In this document: in pieces, positions 27,901-36,632 of the stretch
Layout: every line of letters begins with the position of its first letter
How positions within the stretch are numbered: position 1 is the first letter of the stretch
The notes under the pieces: model-generated
The model's input: only the letters and a program-made list of their open reading frames with translations
Told to the model about the DNA's origin: nothing
Databases searched by the model: none
Program-made: the position numbers and the translations under genes
Assembly: GCA_016790815.1 (NCBI GenBank)
Contig: JAEUOG010000018.1
Span: forward strand, 42,175 to 106,174
Reading direction: 5' to 3'
Source: Dechloromonas sp.
Lineage (GTDB): Bacteria > Pseudomonadota > Gammaproteobacteria > Burkholderiales > Rhodocyclaceae
DNA: 64,000 bases

Positions 27901-28733
27901 CCATGGACTTCCAGCTCGGCAGCCTGCAACGCAGCACCAAAGACACAGCTGTCATTGGCAACGTCCCGAACGAACGCTTCACCAGCCTGCGCATCAACTG
28001 GCAGCACGACGATGGCCAGACCACCCTGCTTGCCGAAAAGCGCCAAAGCCTGAGCGACTACACGCCGCTGCAAATCGAGCACGAGCACCGCATCGACAAT
28101 CGCCTCTCGCTGCGCATCGGCCTCGGCCAGCATCTGGTCAGCCAGGAAAGCACCGCGCTGCGCGTTGCCGGCATGAAGGACCGCGTCGCCTTCAGCCTGA
28201 GCTACCAGCCAACCCGCCGCGACCGCATCAGCTTCGAGCAGCTTTTCGAGCGCTACGACCTGCAGACCGGCGCGCCAGTCGGCACCGGCGCGCACAGCAC
28301 CATCATCGTCTCGCACGCCCTGCGTCAGGAGAGCCGCGACCTTGAGATCAGCGCCTTCTGGTCGACCCATCGTTTCAGCCGCGAGACGACTTTCAGCGAC
28401 CCGGCCCTCGTCCCGCTGCTGCCGACCGGCGTCGCCAGCGTCGGCGCGTTGCAGCCTTCGTTCTTCCTCCCCGAGAACTTCGATTTCTATGGCGTTCGTC
28501 TCTCCACCGACATGCGCTACGAGCGTCAATACACCCGTGCCCTGCGCCCCTTCGGCAGCATTGCCGGCACCTGGCACAGCCAGCTCGGCACCGGCTACGA
28601 CCTGCGCGTCGGCCTCGCCGGCAGCATTCTCGGCGCCGACCATTTCAGCCTGACCTGGGGCCAGAGCAAAGCCGGCATCCAGACCGGTGGCCAGACCAGC
28701 AACCTCAATTTCAACTATCGACTGCATTACTGA
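24915..28733 (+). CDS. pelB: PelB: outer-membrane Pel exporter with TPR scaffold
   Basis: PelB forms the outer-membrane channel for Pel and brings PelA to the periplasmic face. The 1272 residues start with an N-terminal membrane anchor (LLLLMGGMIVVALILIY, about 22-40), then a long alpha-helical region of tetratricopeptide-like repeats (about 60-900), then an amphipathic beta-rich end (about 960-1272) ending FNYRLHY, which fits a 16-strand barrel with a terminal aromatic. The length is close to that of P. aeruginosa PelB. The start overlaps pelA by 41 bases. A copy of the dispersed repeat lies inside the gene at 27271. Confidence 0.92.
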   Translation: MLLRRSKLAAQHAERPYLAPYWLLLLMGGMIVVALILIYPEQNLIQRVVKAPESELSSAYVTNLLRTDPNNPKLLLLQATQALEHENVAAMRDILEPMLLTDDPALRREVLWLLWQASKQEFRTLSASGSVHLQTIREQLGQQLAALAQEDWSAERQVEISAQAFEFGEPGIALALYRQIADRSETPDEAADWLARGGSAALSHGLYRSSAELHLQASQKSSNPAHAKVHFLNALRTLQSGNRLTEAVTMAEDNIGSLVDDRETLFFVTRLARTAGRPDVADRYVRRLLRLSLLRQLEEVRLAAAHGGALPHKVSLRAGGPLLPFDDKAYTLGYEVFLENRKLDDAWKVAYSAVRQVPEDMAWRERLAKVSEWTSRPEMALEHWWHLARETQRDDAWQSVLRLAPGLLNDPALIAALQYQLGKQPDSLRHLQELIAAWERRGEPKLALDYLERHNRRTPRAKSLELMADLAERAAEPGIALQTWQRLFEQPSEATTPRVLRAATLAILQGNNVQALNWLEMASPPAASTDKSEGENHREILRLTGQIATQEQRNEQAIRAFTALSQQELAVEGDFDSLISLLENDHPSEAARVATSAWERFGRTRHLIRALNLYVADQQWTAIGTLLGRLSPTAKAPYNTQAELRRLPDFLRLSAAYYRQAGQLAEARRDIAAALAIAPGSDDLQSAMLWLLIDSNDAPALRRLLASREPAWRNDASMHDALAAAYLALSRPKVALDRYLTPHLDEHKDDFLWLMNYADALEQNQQPDRAWRLRRHLLSEEWASQLPAAVNRKNNPFLTRRNWLAADNIDQTRRLARTRLLMTQRSGDTGLDAVRELLRLDRDSEGKYSNAAMETAIGWLQDAGEYSAVRGHLWERYARSQGKAANRPLWAEISVALASDDPAALRPILEQYGERLPRYDRISAAQRLGDTRLAQTDAFETLGDQSEDDPLHMQLAEALLSFSDYAGMAVADRQLGSIDEQLAGADWHLAVSPKLAMDFQLGSLQRSTKDTAVIGNVPNERFTSLRINWQHDDGQTTLLAEKRQSLSDYTPLQIEHEHRIDNRLSLRIGLGQHLVSQESTALRVAGMKDRVAFSLSYQPTRRDRISFEQLFERYDLQTGAPVGTGAHSTIIVSHALRQESRDLEISAFWSTHRFSRETTFSDPALVPLLPTGVASVGALQPSFFLPENFDFYGVRLSTDMRYERQYTRALRPFGSIAGTWHSQLGTGYDLRVGLAGSILGADHFSLTWGQSKAGIQTGGQTSNLNFNYRLHY
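27271..27296 (-). repeat. Dispersed CGGTTGACCG repeat, copy inside pelB
   Basis: The bases TGCCTGCTGCGGTCAACC (27271-27288) are identical to 50905-50922 upstream of gmk, and the core continues as CGGAAAAAT. The copy lies inside the pelB coding sequence. Confidence 0.55.
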
Positions 28734-28753
28734 CCTTAGACCGAAAGCGCATC

Positions 28754-29287
28754 ATGACCACGACTCTTCGCCTCGCATTGCTCGCCGCAGCAACCCTTCT
28801 TCTCGGCGCCTGTTCGACCATCGACCGCAGCACCGCGCCGGCCATCGACCGCCAGGCACAGTGGGCCGTCCTGCCCTTCGCCAACCATACCGAGACGCCG
28901 CTCGCCGGCCAGCGCGCCGAAGCCATCGCCGAGACCATTCTGCACAGCAACGGCATCAACAAGGTCAAGCGCTATCCGGGCAACCTGCAGCAGGAAGCCC
29001 TGTTTGACGCCGGCGAACGCAAGCAGCAGGAAGAAGCCCTGGCCTGGGCGCGCCAGCAAGGTGCCCGCTACGCCCTGACCGGCGCCGTCGACGAGTGGCG
29101 CTACAAGGTGGGCGTCGATGGTGAACCGGCGGCTGGTGTTGCCCTGCAAATCATCGACGTCGCCAGCGGCAACACCCTGTGGAGCGGCGCCGGCGGCAAG
29201 AGCGGCTGGAGCCGTGAAGCGCTCTCCGCAGTCGCCCAGCAACTGATCCGCAGCCTGCTCGGCGCCGGACTCTCCGCCGCCCGCTAA
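28754..29287 (+). CDS. pelC: PelC: outer-membrane lipoprotein of the Pel exporter
   Basis: PelC forms a ring of lipoprotein subunits at the inner face of the outer membrane, guiding the polymer to PelB. The 177 residues carry a lipoprotein signal with lipobox LGAC (Cys near residue 20), then an alpha/beta domain (WAVLPFANHTETPLAGQRAEAI) related to FlgO/TolB-N-like folds, as in known PelC. It follows pelB by 20 bases and precedes pelD by 9, so it is co-transcribed. Confidence 0.9.
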   Translation: MTTTLRLALLAAATLLLGACSTIDRSTAPAIDRQAQWAVLPFANHTETPLAGQRAEAIAETILHSNGINKVKRYPGNLQQEALFDAGERKQQEEALAWARQQGARYALTGAVDEWRYKVGVDGEPAAGVALQIIDVASGNTLWSGAGGKSGWSREALSAVAQQLIRSLLGAGLSAAR

Positions 29288-29296
29288 GCAGCCGCC

Positions 29297-30703
29297 ATGT
29301 CTTTTCTCCATCTCCCGGCAGCCAGGCCACCCGCCGACCTTGCCGATCAAACTCCGCGCGATCCGCGGGTCGAAGCGGCCGCGCCGCAATGGAGCGCCCT
29401 CGGCCAGCTGACATCCCCGACTACCAGCCGCTGGGCGATCATCGGCGAAACCATTCTCCTGCCCATCGTTGCTGTTGCGCTCGGCGTCTCGCTCAATCCG
29501 CAGGACCCGCTGTGGACGCAGGGCCATTTCCCGTGGGCATGGTTCGCCCCCGTCGTCCTCGCCTTGCGCTATGGCCCGCTTCCCGGCATCGGCGGCGCCG
29601 GCATCCTGCTCGTCGCCTGGCTGCTCCTGAACCCTGGCGGCCAGACCGAATTTCCCAAGTTGCTCTATCTGGGCGGCCTGATTCTGGTCATGGTCATCGG
29701 CGAATTCTCGAGCCTGTGGCTGGCCCGCACACGGCGTGCCGAGGCCGTACAGCGCTATCTGGACCAGCGTCTCGAGTTCCTGACCCACCAGCACTACCTT
29801 CTGCGCCTATCCCACGACCGCCTGGAGCAGGACCTGATCAGCCGCCCGATGGCCATGCGCGACGCCCTGGCCAACATGCGGAATCTCGTCACTGGGGACC
29901 ATCATGAGTCCGACAGCGTTTGTGCCAACGCCCTGCTCCGCCTGCTTGCCCAGTACTGCCAACTGGAAGTTGCATCCCTGCACCGGATGAACCAGGGAAG
30001 CATCGAACACGCGCCACTCGGCACGCTGGGCGAAACCACGCCGCTGACCATCAACGACCCGCTGATCGCCCACGCGCTGGAAACCGGCAAGCTGTGCCAC
30101 ATCAGCCAGTCTGTGGCGGAAGACGACAACCCGAGCCGCTATCTGATCGTCGCGCCATTGACCAACCTGAACGGAGAGCGGTTCGGCCTGCTTGTCGTCG
30201 AGCGGCTGCCGTTTTTCGCGCTGCAGGATGAAACCCTGCAAACCATCAACCTGCTGCTCGGCTACTACGCCGACAGCCTCTCGGTGCAAGCACTGGCCGA
30301 CCCGATCCGGAATCGCTTTCCGGGGTGCCCGCCCGAATTTGCCTTTGAATTGCAGCGACTCTGGCACATCCGCCAGATCAGCCGGGTAATCAGCGCCGTC
30401 GTTGTGCTCGAAATCCGCCACCGCCCCGCAACGCCGGATATCGCACAGCAGATTCAGCGCCAGAAGCGGGCGCTCGATGAAAATTGGCTTGTTTCCGGCG
30501 TTGACCGCGACATTCTGACCACATTGATGCCACTGGCGGGCGCCGCCGGGGCCGAAGGCTACCTCGCCCGCCTCGAATACTGGGCGAGGCAACGCAGCGG
30601 GAAATCGTTGGCCGAACTCGGCATCGTCGGTCACATCCTGACGCTGGAGAAGGAAGCGCCACTCCACCTGTTGCAGAAGATCGACGACATCGTCCATGCC
30701 TAG
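29297..30703 (+). CDS. pelD: PelD: inner-membrane c-di-GMP receptor for Pel synthesis
   Basis: PelD switches on Pel synthesis when it binds cyclic di-GMP. The 468 residues have four predicted membrane helices (about 40-140), a coiled-coil-like stretch, a GAF domain (about 185-330), and a degenerate GGDEF domain (about 335-460) without a GGDEF active site. The inhibitory-site-like RxxD is present as RALD at residues 391-394, the expected c-di-GMP contact by comparison with P. aeruginosa PelD, so binding is likely kept. Its stop codon overlaps pelE by 8 bases. Confidence 0.92.
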   Translation: MSFLHLPAARPPADLADQTPRDPRVEAAAPQWSALGQLTSPTTSRWAIIGETILLPIVAVALGVSLNPQDPLWTQGHFPWAWFAPVVLALRYGPLPGIGGAGILLVAWLLLNPGGQTEFPKLLYLGGLILVMVIGEFSSLWLARTRRAEAVQRYLDQRLEFLTHQHYLLRLSHDRLEQDLISRPMAMRDALANMRNLVTGDHHESDSVCANALLRLLAQYCQLEVASLHRMNQGSIEHAPLGTLGETTPLTINDPLIAHALETGKLCHISQSVAEDDNPSRYLIVAPLTNLNGERFGLLVVERLPFFALQDETLQTINLLLGYYADSLSVQALADPIRNRFPGCPPEFAFELQRLWHIRQISRVISAVVVLEIRHRPATPDIAQQIQRQKRALDENWLVSGVDRDILTTLMPLAGAAGAEGYLARLEYWARQRSGKSLAELGIVGHILTLEKEAPLHLLQKIDDIVHA

Positions 30704-31712
30704 CTTCAAGATTGCATTCTTCGCGCTGCTTTTCGAGGTCGCCGCCTGGTCCGGCGGCATGCTGCTGGGCGACCATGCCGACGGCCTGCTGCTCTGGTAT
30801 CTCGTCATGCACGCCGCAGCCAGCATGCTCCTCGCCGGCTTCGCCATCGTGCTCCTGCCTCGCGCCCTCACCCAGCCGCGCCGCCCCGTCCTGCTGCTCA
30901 TTGCCGGCTGCAGTTACGCCGTGCCCATCCTTGGCTTCATCGGTGCACTGGCCGCCATCATTGTCGTGCGTGCCTACAGCCACCGCGTCATCGAGCCCGA
31001 TTTCGAGTCCTTGAAACTGCCGGAATTCGACCCGCACCAACACCCCACCGGAGGGTTCCGGCAAGCTGGCCTGCGCGCCTTCCTCGACAACCCGGAAGCC
31101 CCGGTCGCCACCCGCATGGGGGCACTGGTCGCACTGCAGTACGTCTCCGGACGACTTTCCTCTCCACTATTGCGCGACGTGCTGACCGACCCGAGTGAAG
31201 ACATCCGCCTGCTCGCATACGGCATGCTCGACAACCGGGAAAAGCGCATCAACCAGGCTATCGACGAAGAACTGAAAAAACTGGCTGCCGGGCGCGCCGA
31301 AGAGGGCCCGGAAGAACGCGGACCGCAAACGCTGGCTGCCGCTCGCCGTCTGTCCGACCTCTATTGGGAGCTGATCTATCAGCGGCTGGTACAGGGTGAC
31401 CTGCGCACCCATGCGCTCGCCGAGTCCTCACGCTACTGCCAGATGGTATTGCGTCACGCGCCTGACGATGCCGCCCTCACCCTGCGCCAAGGCCGGCTGC
31501 TGCACGATCTCGGCCACCCCGAAGGCGCAGCTACCGCGTATTACAAAGCGCTGGCCCTCGGCCTCCCCGCCACCCGCGTCCTGCCGCACTTCGCAGAACT
31601 GCGCTTCGATCAAGGTGATTACGCCGACGCCAAACGCCTGATGGGTGATCTCGCCAATTGGGCTTCGCTGCCCCGCCTGCAACCATCGATCGAATACTGG
31701 AACCCGCGATGA
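30696..31712 (+). CDS. pelE: PelE: inner-membrane TPR protein of the Pel synthase
   Basis: PelE is part of the inner-membrane Pel synthase complex with PelD, PelF and PelG. The 338 residues start with two or three membrane helices (about 5-25, 33-55 and 65-90), followed by a helical, TPR-like cytoplasmic region (about 120-330). It overlaps pelD by 8 bases and pelF by four (ATGA), which indicates strong translational coupling. Family recognition rests mainly on position and topology, because PelE diverges quickly. Confidence 0.86.
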   Translation: MPSFKIAFFALLFEVAAWSGGMLLGDHADGLLLWYLVMHAAASMLLAGFAIVLLPRALTQPRRPVLLLIAGCSYAVPILGFIGALAAIIVVRAYSHRVIEPDFESLKLPEFDPHQHPTGGFRQAGLRAFLDNPEAPVATRMGALVALQYVSGRLSSPLLRDVLTDPSEDIRLLAYGMLDNREKRINQAIDEELKKLAAGRAEEGPEERGPQTLAAARRLSDLYWELIYQRLVQGDLRTHALAESSRYCQMVLRHAPDDAALTLRQGRLLHDLGHPEGAATAYYKALALGLPATRVLPHFAELRFDQGDYADAKRLMGDLANWASLPRLQPSIEYWNPR

Positions 31713-33241
31713 GCTTCCCGACCGCACCCGAAGCCGACATCGCGCTGCTCCTCGAAGGCACCTTTCCTTATGTCAGCGGCGGGGTATCGAGCTGGGTCAA
31801 CCAGATCATCCGCGCTTACCCGGAATACAGTTTCGCCTTGATTTTTCTCGGCAGCCGGCGAGAAGACTACAGTGAGTTCAGGTACGAACTGCCGGCCAAC
31901 GTCGTTCATTTCGAAGAGCACTTCCTCTACGAAGGCCTGTCCTCGCACGAGAAACCACGCGCCCGCAGCGGTAACGAACAGGCCTTCAAGGCCGCTGCCT
32001 GCCTCCATGACAAATTCGCTCCCGGCGTACCGATGGCCGAGGCCATGCAGGCCTTCAAGGAAGTCGCCCACGCCATGATGCCGGGCGGCAAGTTGACGCT
32101 GGACGACTTCCTGCACAGCGAGCGCTCGTGGGAGATCGTCTGCGAGCGCTACCGAACCCACTGCACCGATCCCTCCTTCGTCGACTTCTTCTGGACCGTG
32201 CGCATCATGCACACCCCGCTCTGGAAGCTGGCGAGGATTGCCGACGGCCTGCTCAAGGTTAAGGCCTTGCACACCATTTCCACCGGCTACGCCGGCTTCC
32301 TCGGCGCCCTGATCCACCAGACGCGCGGCACGCCGCTGATTCTGTCCGAGCACGGCATTTACACCAAGGAACGCAAGATCGACCTCTTCAAGAGCGAGTG
32401 GATTCGCGACAACCGCAATGTGTTCCAGCGCGATCCAACCGAACTGTCTTACTTCCGCCAGATGTGGATTCGCTTTTTCGAGTGGCTCGGGCGTTTCTGC
32501 TACGACGCCGCCGATCCGATCATCGCGCTCTACGAGCAGAATCGCCTGCGCCAGATCGCCGATGGCGCAGCCCCCGAGCGCACCAGCAACATCCCGAACG
32601 GCGTCAATCTGACGCGGCTTGCACCGCTGCGTGCGGCTCGCCCGCAGCAGGTGCCGCCGGTGCTCTGTCTGATCGGCCGCGTCGTGCCGATCAAGGACAT
32701 CAAGACCTTCATCCGCGCCATGCGCAGCGTGGTCAATCAGCTGCCCGAAGCCGAAGGCTGGATCGCCGGGCCGGAGGACGAAGACCCAACCTACGCGCAG
32801 GAGTGCCGAAATCTCGTACAGAGCCTCGGCCTGCAGGACAAGGTACGTTTTCTCGGCTTCCAGAAAATTGACGATTTGATGTCAAAAATCGGGTTGACCG
32901 TGCTCTCCTCGATCAGCGAGGCCTTGCCGCTGGTCATCCTCGAAGGCTACGCCGCTGGCGTGCCGACCATCTCGACCGATGTCGGCTCCTGCCGCCAGTT
33001 GATCGAAGGGCTGGACGACGAAGACAAGGCGCTGGGCTCAGCCGGCGCGGTGGTCAACATCGCCGATCCGCAGGCGCTGGCCACCGCTGCCATCGATCTG
33101 CTGTGCGATGCCGGGCGCTGGGAAGCCGCTAGCCAGTCCGGCATTGCCCGTGTCGAACGCTACTACTCGGACGACATGATGTTCGGCCGCTATCGCACCG
33201 TTTATGAAAAGGCGCTGGCCGCCGGCGGAAAGGGTCGCTGA
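31709..33241 (+). CDS. pelF: PelF: cytosolic glycosyltransferase that polymerises Pel
   Basis: PelF uses UDP-sugars (UDP-GalNAc/GlcNAc in P. aeruginosa) to build the Pel polymer. The 510 residues form a two-domain GT-B GT4 enzyme: LLLEGTFPYVSGGVSSWV near the N-terminus, the acceptor/donor loop VPIKDIKTFIRA near 330, and the EX7E motif (SEALPLVILEGYAAG) near 410. I place the start at 31709, overlapping the pelE stop codon; the frame is open 51 bases further up, which I judge not to be the start. The length matches known PelF (about 507). pelG follows one base after the stop. Confidence 0.95.
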   Translation: MSFPTAPEADIALLLEGTFPYVSGGVSSWVNQIIRAYPEYSFALIFLGSRREDYSEFRYELPANVVHFEEHFLYEGLSSHEKPRARSGNEQAFKAAACLHDKFAPGVPMAEAMQAFKEVAHAMMPGGKLTLDDFLHSERSWEIVCERYRTHCTDPSFVDFFWTVRIMHTPLWKLARIADGLLKVKALHTISTGYAGFLGALIHQTRGTPLILSEHGIYTKERKIDLFKSEWIRDNRNVFQRDPTELSYFRQMWIRFFEWLGRFCYDAADPIIALYEQNRLRQIADGAAPERTSNIPNGVNLTRLAPLRAARPQQVPPVLCLIGRVVPIKDIKTFIRAMRSVVNQLPEAEGWIAGPEDEDPTYAQECRNLVQSLGLQDKVRFLGFQKIDDLMSKIGLTVLSSISEALPLVILEGYAAGVPTISTDVGSCRQLIEGLDDEDKALGSAGAVVNIADPQALATAAIDLLCDAGRWEAASQSGIARVERYYSDDMMFGRYRTVYEKALAAGGKGR

Positions 33242-33242
33242 G

Positions 33243-34616
33243 ATGGCCGGCATCGGTTTCGAACTGCGGCGCCTGTTGCGCAAGAACACCCTGCTCGGCC
33301 TGATCGAGGCCTATGCCTACGCCGGCATCATTGGCTCCGGGCCGTGGGTTTTCTCCATTCTCGGCATTTTGCTCGTCGGCCTGATCAGCGCCAGCATCGC
33401 CACGCCGTCGTTTCAGATCACCCAGTTCCAGACCTCGGTAACCTATCTGGTCGCCAGCAGTCTGGTGCTGACCGGGCTGGTTCAGCTCGCTTTCACCCGC
33501 TTCGTCTCCGACCGCCTCTTTGAAAAGCGCGTCGACTGGATCATGCCCAACCTCAACGGCCTGCTCCTGGTCGTCGTGCTCACCGCCAGCGTCATCGGAA
33601 CGCTCTGCCTGTTCCTGGTTTTCCCCGGCCTCAGCCTGCTCTACCGGCTGCTGATGCTGGCCGGCTTCGTCCTGATGTGCGCCGTCTGGGTGATGACCGT
33701 TTTCCTCTCCGGCATGAAGCGCTATCACGCCATCGTCATCCTGTTCGGCATCGCCTACGGTCTGATCATCGCTCTTGCGCTCCTCCTCCGCCCCTACGGT
33801 CTGGAGGGCCTGCTTGCCGGCTTCGTGCTCGGCCATTTCGTGCTGGTCGCCGGCATGTGGCTGCTCACCGCCCGCGATTTTCTGCCGCGCGAACAGCTCA
33901 TCCGCTTCGACTTCGCCCGTGCCGACATGCTCTACCCCAGCCTGATGGCCATCGGCCTGCTCTACAACCTCGGCATCTGGGTCGACAAGTTCATGTTCTG
34001 GTACTTCCCGGACACCTCGGACCCTGTCATCGGCCACCTGCAGGCCTCGGTCATCTACGACCTGCCGGTATTCCTCTCCTACCTGTCGATCATCCCCGGC
34101 ATGGCGGTCTTTCTCGTCCGCATCGAAACCGACTTCGTCGAGTACTACGAGAAGTTTTACAACGCCGTGCGCAGCGGCGGCTCGCTCGAATTCATCGAGG
34201 GCATGCGCGACGAGATGGTGTATTCGATCCAGCAGGGCCTCAGCGAAATCGGCAAGATCCAGGCACTGGCCGTGCTCGGCACCTTTGTCGCGGCCCCCAC
34301 CCTGCTCCGCGCGCTGGGCATCAGCGAGCTGTACCTGCCGCTGCTCTATGTCCAGGTCATCGGAGCCGGCTTGCAGGTGGGGCTGATGGCCGTACTCAAC
34401 GTCTTTTTCTATCTCGACCAGCGGCGCGTCGTGCTCTGGCTATGCGCCGAATTCGTCGTCCTCAACATCGCGTTCACCGCGTTTACCCTGGCCTGGGGCG
34501 CGGCGCTCTACGGCTATGGTTTCACCCTGGCCGTGCTCATCACGCTGATCACCGGCCTGATGCAACTTTCCCGCCGCCTGAACCGGCTCGAATACGAAAC
34601 GTTCATGCTGCAATAA
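33243..34616 (+). CDS. pelG: PelG: inner-membrane Pel transporter
   Basis: PelG moves the Pel polymer across the inner membrane. The 457 residues hold about 12 hydrophobic helices and resemble the MOP (Wzx-like flippase) superfamily. The start MAGIGFELRRLLRKNTLLG is typical of PelG, as is the interior motif with RIETDFVEYYEKFY near 300. The start at 33243 is one base beyond the pelF stop. It is the last pel gene. A weak stem (GGCAAG/CTTGCC at 34619-34640) follows without a T-run, so the operon may read on into the next genes. Confidence 0.95.
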   Translation: MAGIGFELRRLLRKNTLLGLIEAYAYAGIIGSGPWVFSILGILLVGLISASIATPSFQITQFQTSVTYLVASSLVLTGLVQLAFTRFVSDRLFEKRVDWIMPNLNGLLLVVVLTASVIGTLCLFLVFPGLSLLYRLLMLAGFVLMCAVWVMTVFLSGMKRYHAIVILFGIAYGLIIALALLLRPYGLEGLLAGFVLGHFVLVAGMWLLTARDFLPREQLIRFDFARADMLYPSLMAIGLLYNLGIWVDKFMFWYFPDTSDPVIGHLQASVIYDLPVFLSYLSIIPGMAVFLVRIETDFVEYYEKFYNAVRSGGSLEFIEGMRDEMVYSIQQGLSEIGKIQALAVLGTFVAAPTLLRALGISELYLPLLYVQVIGAGLQVGLMAVLNVFFYLDQRRVVLWLCAEFVVLNIAFTAFTLAWGAALYGYGFTLAVLITLITGLMQLSRRLNRLEYETFMLQ

Positions 34617-34690
34617 GGGGCAAGGCTTGGTACTCTTGCCGCTCGGGGTCGCCTTCCAGTGCGGCCCGAGCAGTCCCCGGAGCATTCCCC

Positions 34691-35449
34691 GTGAGCACGC
34701 CCAGCCTTCATGTAACGACCTACAACATCCACAAGGGCTTTTCGCAATTCAACCGGCGAATGATGGTGCACGAGTTGCGCGAGCGCCTGCGCGGCCTGAA
34801 CCCGGACATCGTTTTCCTGCAGGAAGTGCAGGGCCTGCACCTCGGCCATGCCGAGAACCATGATGACTGGCCCGCTTCGCCGCAACACGAATTCCTCGCC
34901 GAAAACGTCTGGGAGGCCTCCGCCTACGGCCGCAACATGCTCTACGACCACGGCCACCACGGCAACGCCATCCTCTCGCGTTTTCCCATCCTGCATGCGC
35001 ACAACCAGGACGTCACCCACCTGCAGTTCGAGAAACGCGGCATGCTGCATTGCCGGATCGAACTGCCAGAAGGCCCGGCGGCGCATTGCGTCTGCGTGCA
35101 CCTGTCGCTGTTCGGTTATTCGCGGCGCAAGCAGATGGCGGCGCTGGCCGAGTATCTCGACCGGCTGGCCGAGCCCAACGCGCCCCTGATCATCGCCGGC
35201 GACTTCAATGACTGGCGCAACCGCGTCGGCGAAAACCTGACCCGAGGCCTCGGTCTGCAGGAGGTATTCAGCAGCCACGGCGGGAAGCCGGTTTGCAGCT
35301 TTCCCGCCGTCATGCCGATGTTCCGCCTCGACCGCATCTATGTCCGCGGTTTTGACGTCAAGCGCACGGAGGTTCATCACGGCAAGCCGTGGTCGGCCAT
35401 TTCCGATCACGCCGCGCTCTCGGCCCACCTGACAAGGCATGGCCGCTGA
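34691..35449 (+). CDS. Endonuclease/exonuclease/phosphatase-family protein (YbhP-like)
   Basis: A 252-residue metal-dependent hydrolase of the EEP superfamily. Visible motifs are VTTYNIHKG (Asn), FLQEVQ (metal-binding Glu), a GRNMLYDHGHHGNAILSR segment, AGDFNDWRN (catalytic D and N) and SDHAAL (terminal Asp-His). It starts at GTG 34691. It overlaps the cardiolipin synthase gene by 11 bases, the same arrangement as ybhP-clsB (ybhO) in E. coli, which suggests a role with membrane phospholipids. The substrate is not known. Confidence 0.82.
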   Translation: MSTPSLHVTTYNIHKGFSQFNRRMMVHELRERLRGLNPDIVFLQEVQGLHLGHAENHDDWPASPQHEFLAENVWEASAYGRNMLYDHGHHGNAILSRFPILHAHNQDVTHLQFEKRGMLHCRIELPEGPAAHCVCVHLSLFGYSRRKQMAALAEYLDRLAEPNAPLIIAGDFNDWRNRVGENLTRGLGLQEVFSSHGGKPVCSFPAVMPMFRLDRIYVRGFDVKRTEVHHGKPWSAISDHAALSAHLTRHGR

Positions 35450-36632
35450 ATTTCTGCCGGGCAACCGGCTGACCCTGCTCAATTCCGGTGACGACTATTT
35501 CCCGGCGCTGCTCGCTGCCATCGACGCCGCCGAAATCGAGATCTACCTCGAAAGCTACATCTTCGCCAACGACGAGGTCGGCCAGGAAGTGGCCAGTGCG
35601 CTGTGCCGGGCAGCCGATCGCGGGGTTCAGGTCAATGTCACGGTCGACGGCTTCGGGGCACGCAATTTCAAAATCGACTTCTTTTCCCGGTTGACCGTGG
35701 CAGGCGTCCGCGCCATGTTCTACCGGCCCGAAATCGGCCGCTTCCACCTCAGGCGCCACCGCCTGCGCCGCCTGCATCGCAAGCTGGTGGTCATCGATGC
35801 CCGCCTCGCCTTCGTCGGCGGCATCAACGTCATTGACGACAACAATGCGCCGCCCGAGATGCGGCCGCACTACGATTACGCCGTACGCGTCGAGGGGCCG
35901 GTTCTGCGCCCGATGCACCACGCGGTGCGCCGCATGTGGGAAACGGTATCGTGGGTCAATTTCAAGCGACGCTTTCGCCTCGCACCGGTTGCCGAGCCCT
36001 GTTGTGCCATCGCCGGCACGCAGCAGGCGGGTTTCCTGATCCGCGACAACATCCGCCATCGCAACGACATCCTGCACGCCTATCTCCATGCCATCGACAA
36101 TGCCAAACACAGCATCCTGATAGCCAACGCCTATTTTCTGCCGGGTATCCGATTCGGCCGCGCGCTTTATGCCGCAGCGCATCGTGGCGTCAAAATCACG
36201 GTCCTGCTCCAGGGCAAGAGCGACCACCAACTGCTGCGCTATGCCACGCAAACACTGTACGCCACGGCACTGCAGGCGGGCATCCGCATTTTCGAGTACG
36301 AAAAAAGTTTCATGCACGCCAAGGTCGCCGTCATCGACGGCGAGTGGGCGACCGTCGGCTCATCGAACATCGACCCGTTCAGCCTGCTCATGGCCAAGGA
36401 AGCCAATCTGGTCGTGCGCGACAGCGGGTTTGCCGGTGAGCTTGAAAGCAGCCTCCGCAACGCCATGGTGAGCGGCGCCCGCGAACTGCTGGCCGAAGAA
36501 CTGTCGCGCCAGCCCCTGCACTCCCGTCTTTTGCGCTGGCTGGCCTACGGATTGGTCCGCGCCATGGTGGGCATCGCCGGCTACGGCCACCGCCACTGGA
36601 ACACCACCGAAACTACGCCAGAGGAACGCTGA
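35439..36632 (+). CDS. clsB: Cardiolipin synthase B (phospholipase D family)
   Basis: It makes cardiolipin, or exchanges phosphatidyl groups, at the inner membrane. The 397 residues carry two HKD motifs: HRKLVVID with downstream GGIN (His113) and HAKVAVID with GSSN (His293). No N-terminal membrane helices are present, as in ClsB rather than ClsA. The EEP gene overlaps it by 11 bases. The last 20 bases overlap the end of gluQ on the opposite strand. A copy of the dispersed repeat lies at 35681-35703 inside the gene. Confidence 0.9.
   Translation: MAAEFLPGNRLTLLNSGDDYFPALLAAIDAAEIEIYLESYIFANDEVGQEVASALCRAADRGVQVNVTVDGFGARNFKIDFFSRLTVAGVRAMFYRPEIGRFHLRRHRLRRLHRKLVVIDARLAFVGGINVIDDNNAPPEMRPHYDYAVRVEGPVLRPMHHAVRRMWETVSWVNFKRRFRLAPVAEPCCAIAGTQQAGFLIRDNIRHRNDILHAYLHAIDNAKHSILIANAYFLPGIRFGRALYAAAHRGVKITVLLQGKSDHQLLRYATQTLYATALQAGIRIFEYEKSFMHAKVAVIDGEWATVGSSNIDPFSLLMAKEANLVVRDSGFAGELESSLRNAMVSGARELLAEELSRQPLHSRLLRWLAYGLVRAMVGIAGYGHRHWNTTETTPEER
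35681..35703 (+). repeat. Dispersed CGGTTGACCG repeat, copy inside clsB
   Basis: TTTTCCCGGTTGACCGTGGC at 35682-35701 matches the intergenic copy at 40409-40429 except for small differences in the T-run. It lies inside the clsB coding region. Confidence 0.5.

Noticed and set aside
26250-28727. Open reading frame of 825 codons antisense to pelB
   Set aside because: It lies fully opposite a gene with clear PelB features, has no domain pattern that I recognise, and long antisense frames are expected from GC-rich codon use.
34619-34640. Terminator after pelG
   Set aside because: The six-base stem has a ten-base loop and no T-run, so it cannot be claimed as a terminator.
33677-34690. Upstream extension of the EEP gene frame through pelG
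   Set aside because: The translation inside pelG is Arg/Pro-rich without motifs; the EEP fold begins at GTG 34691.
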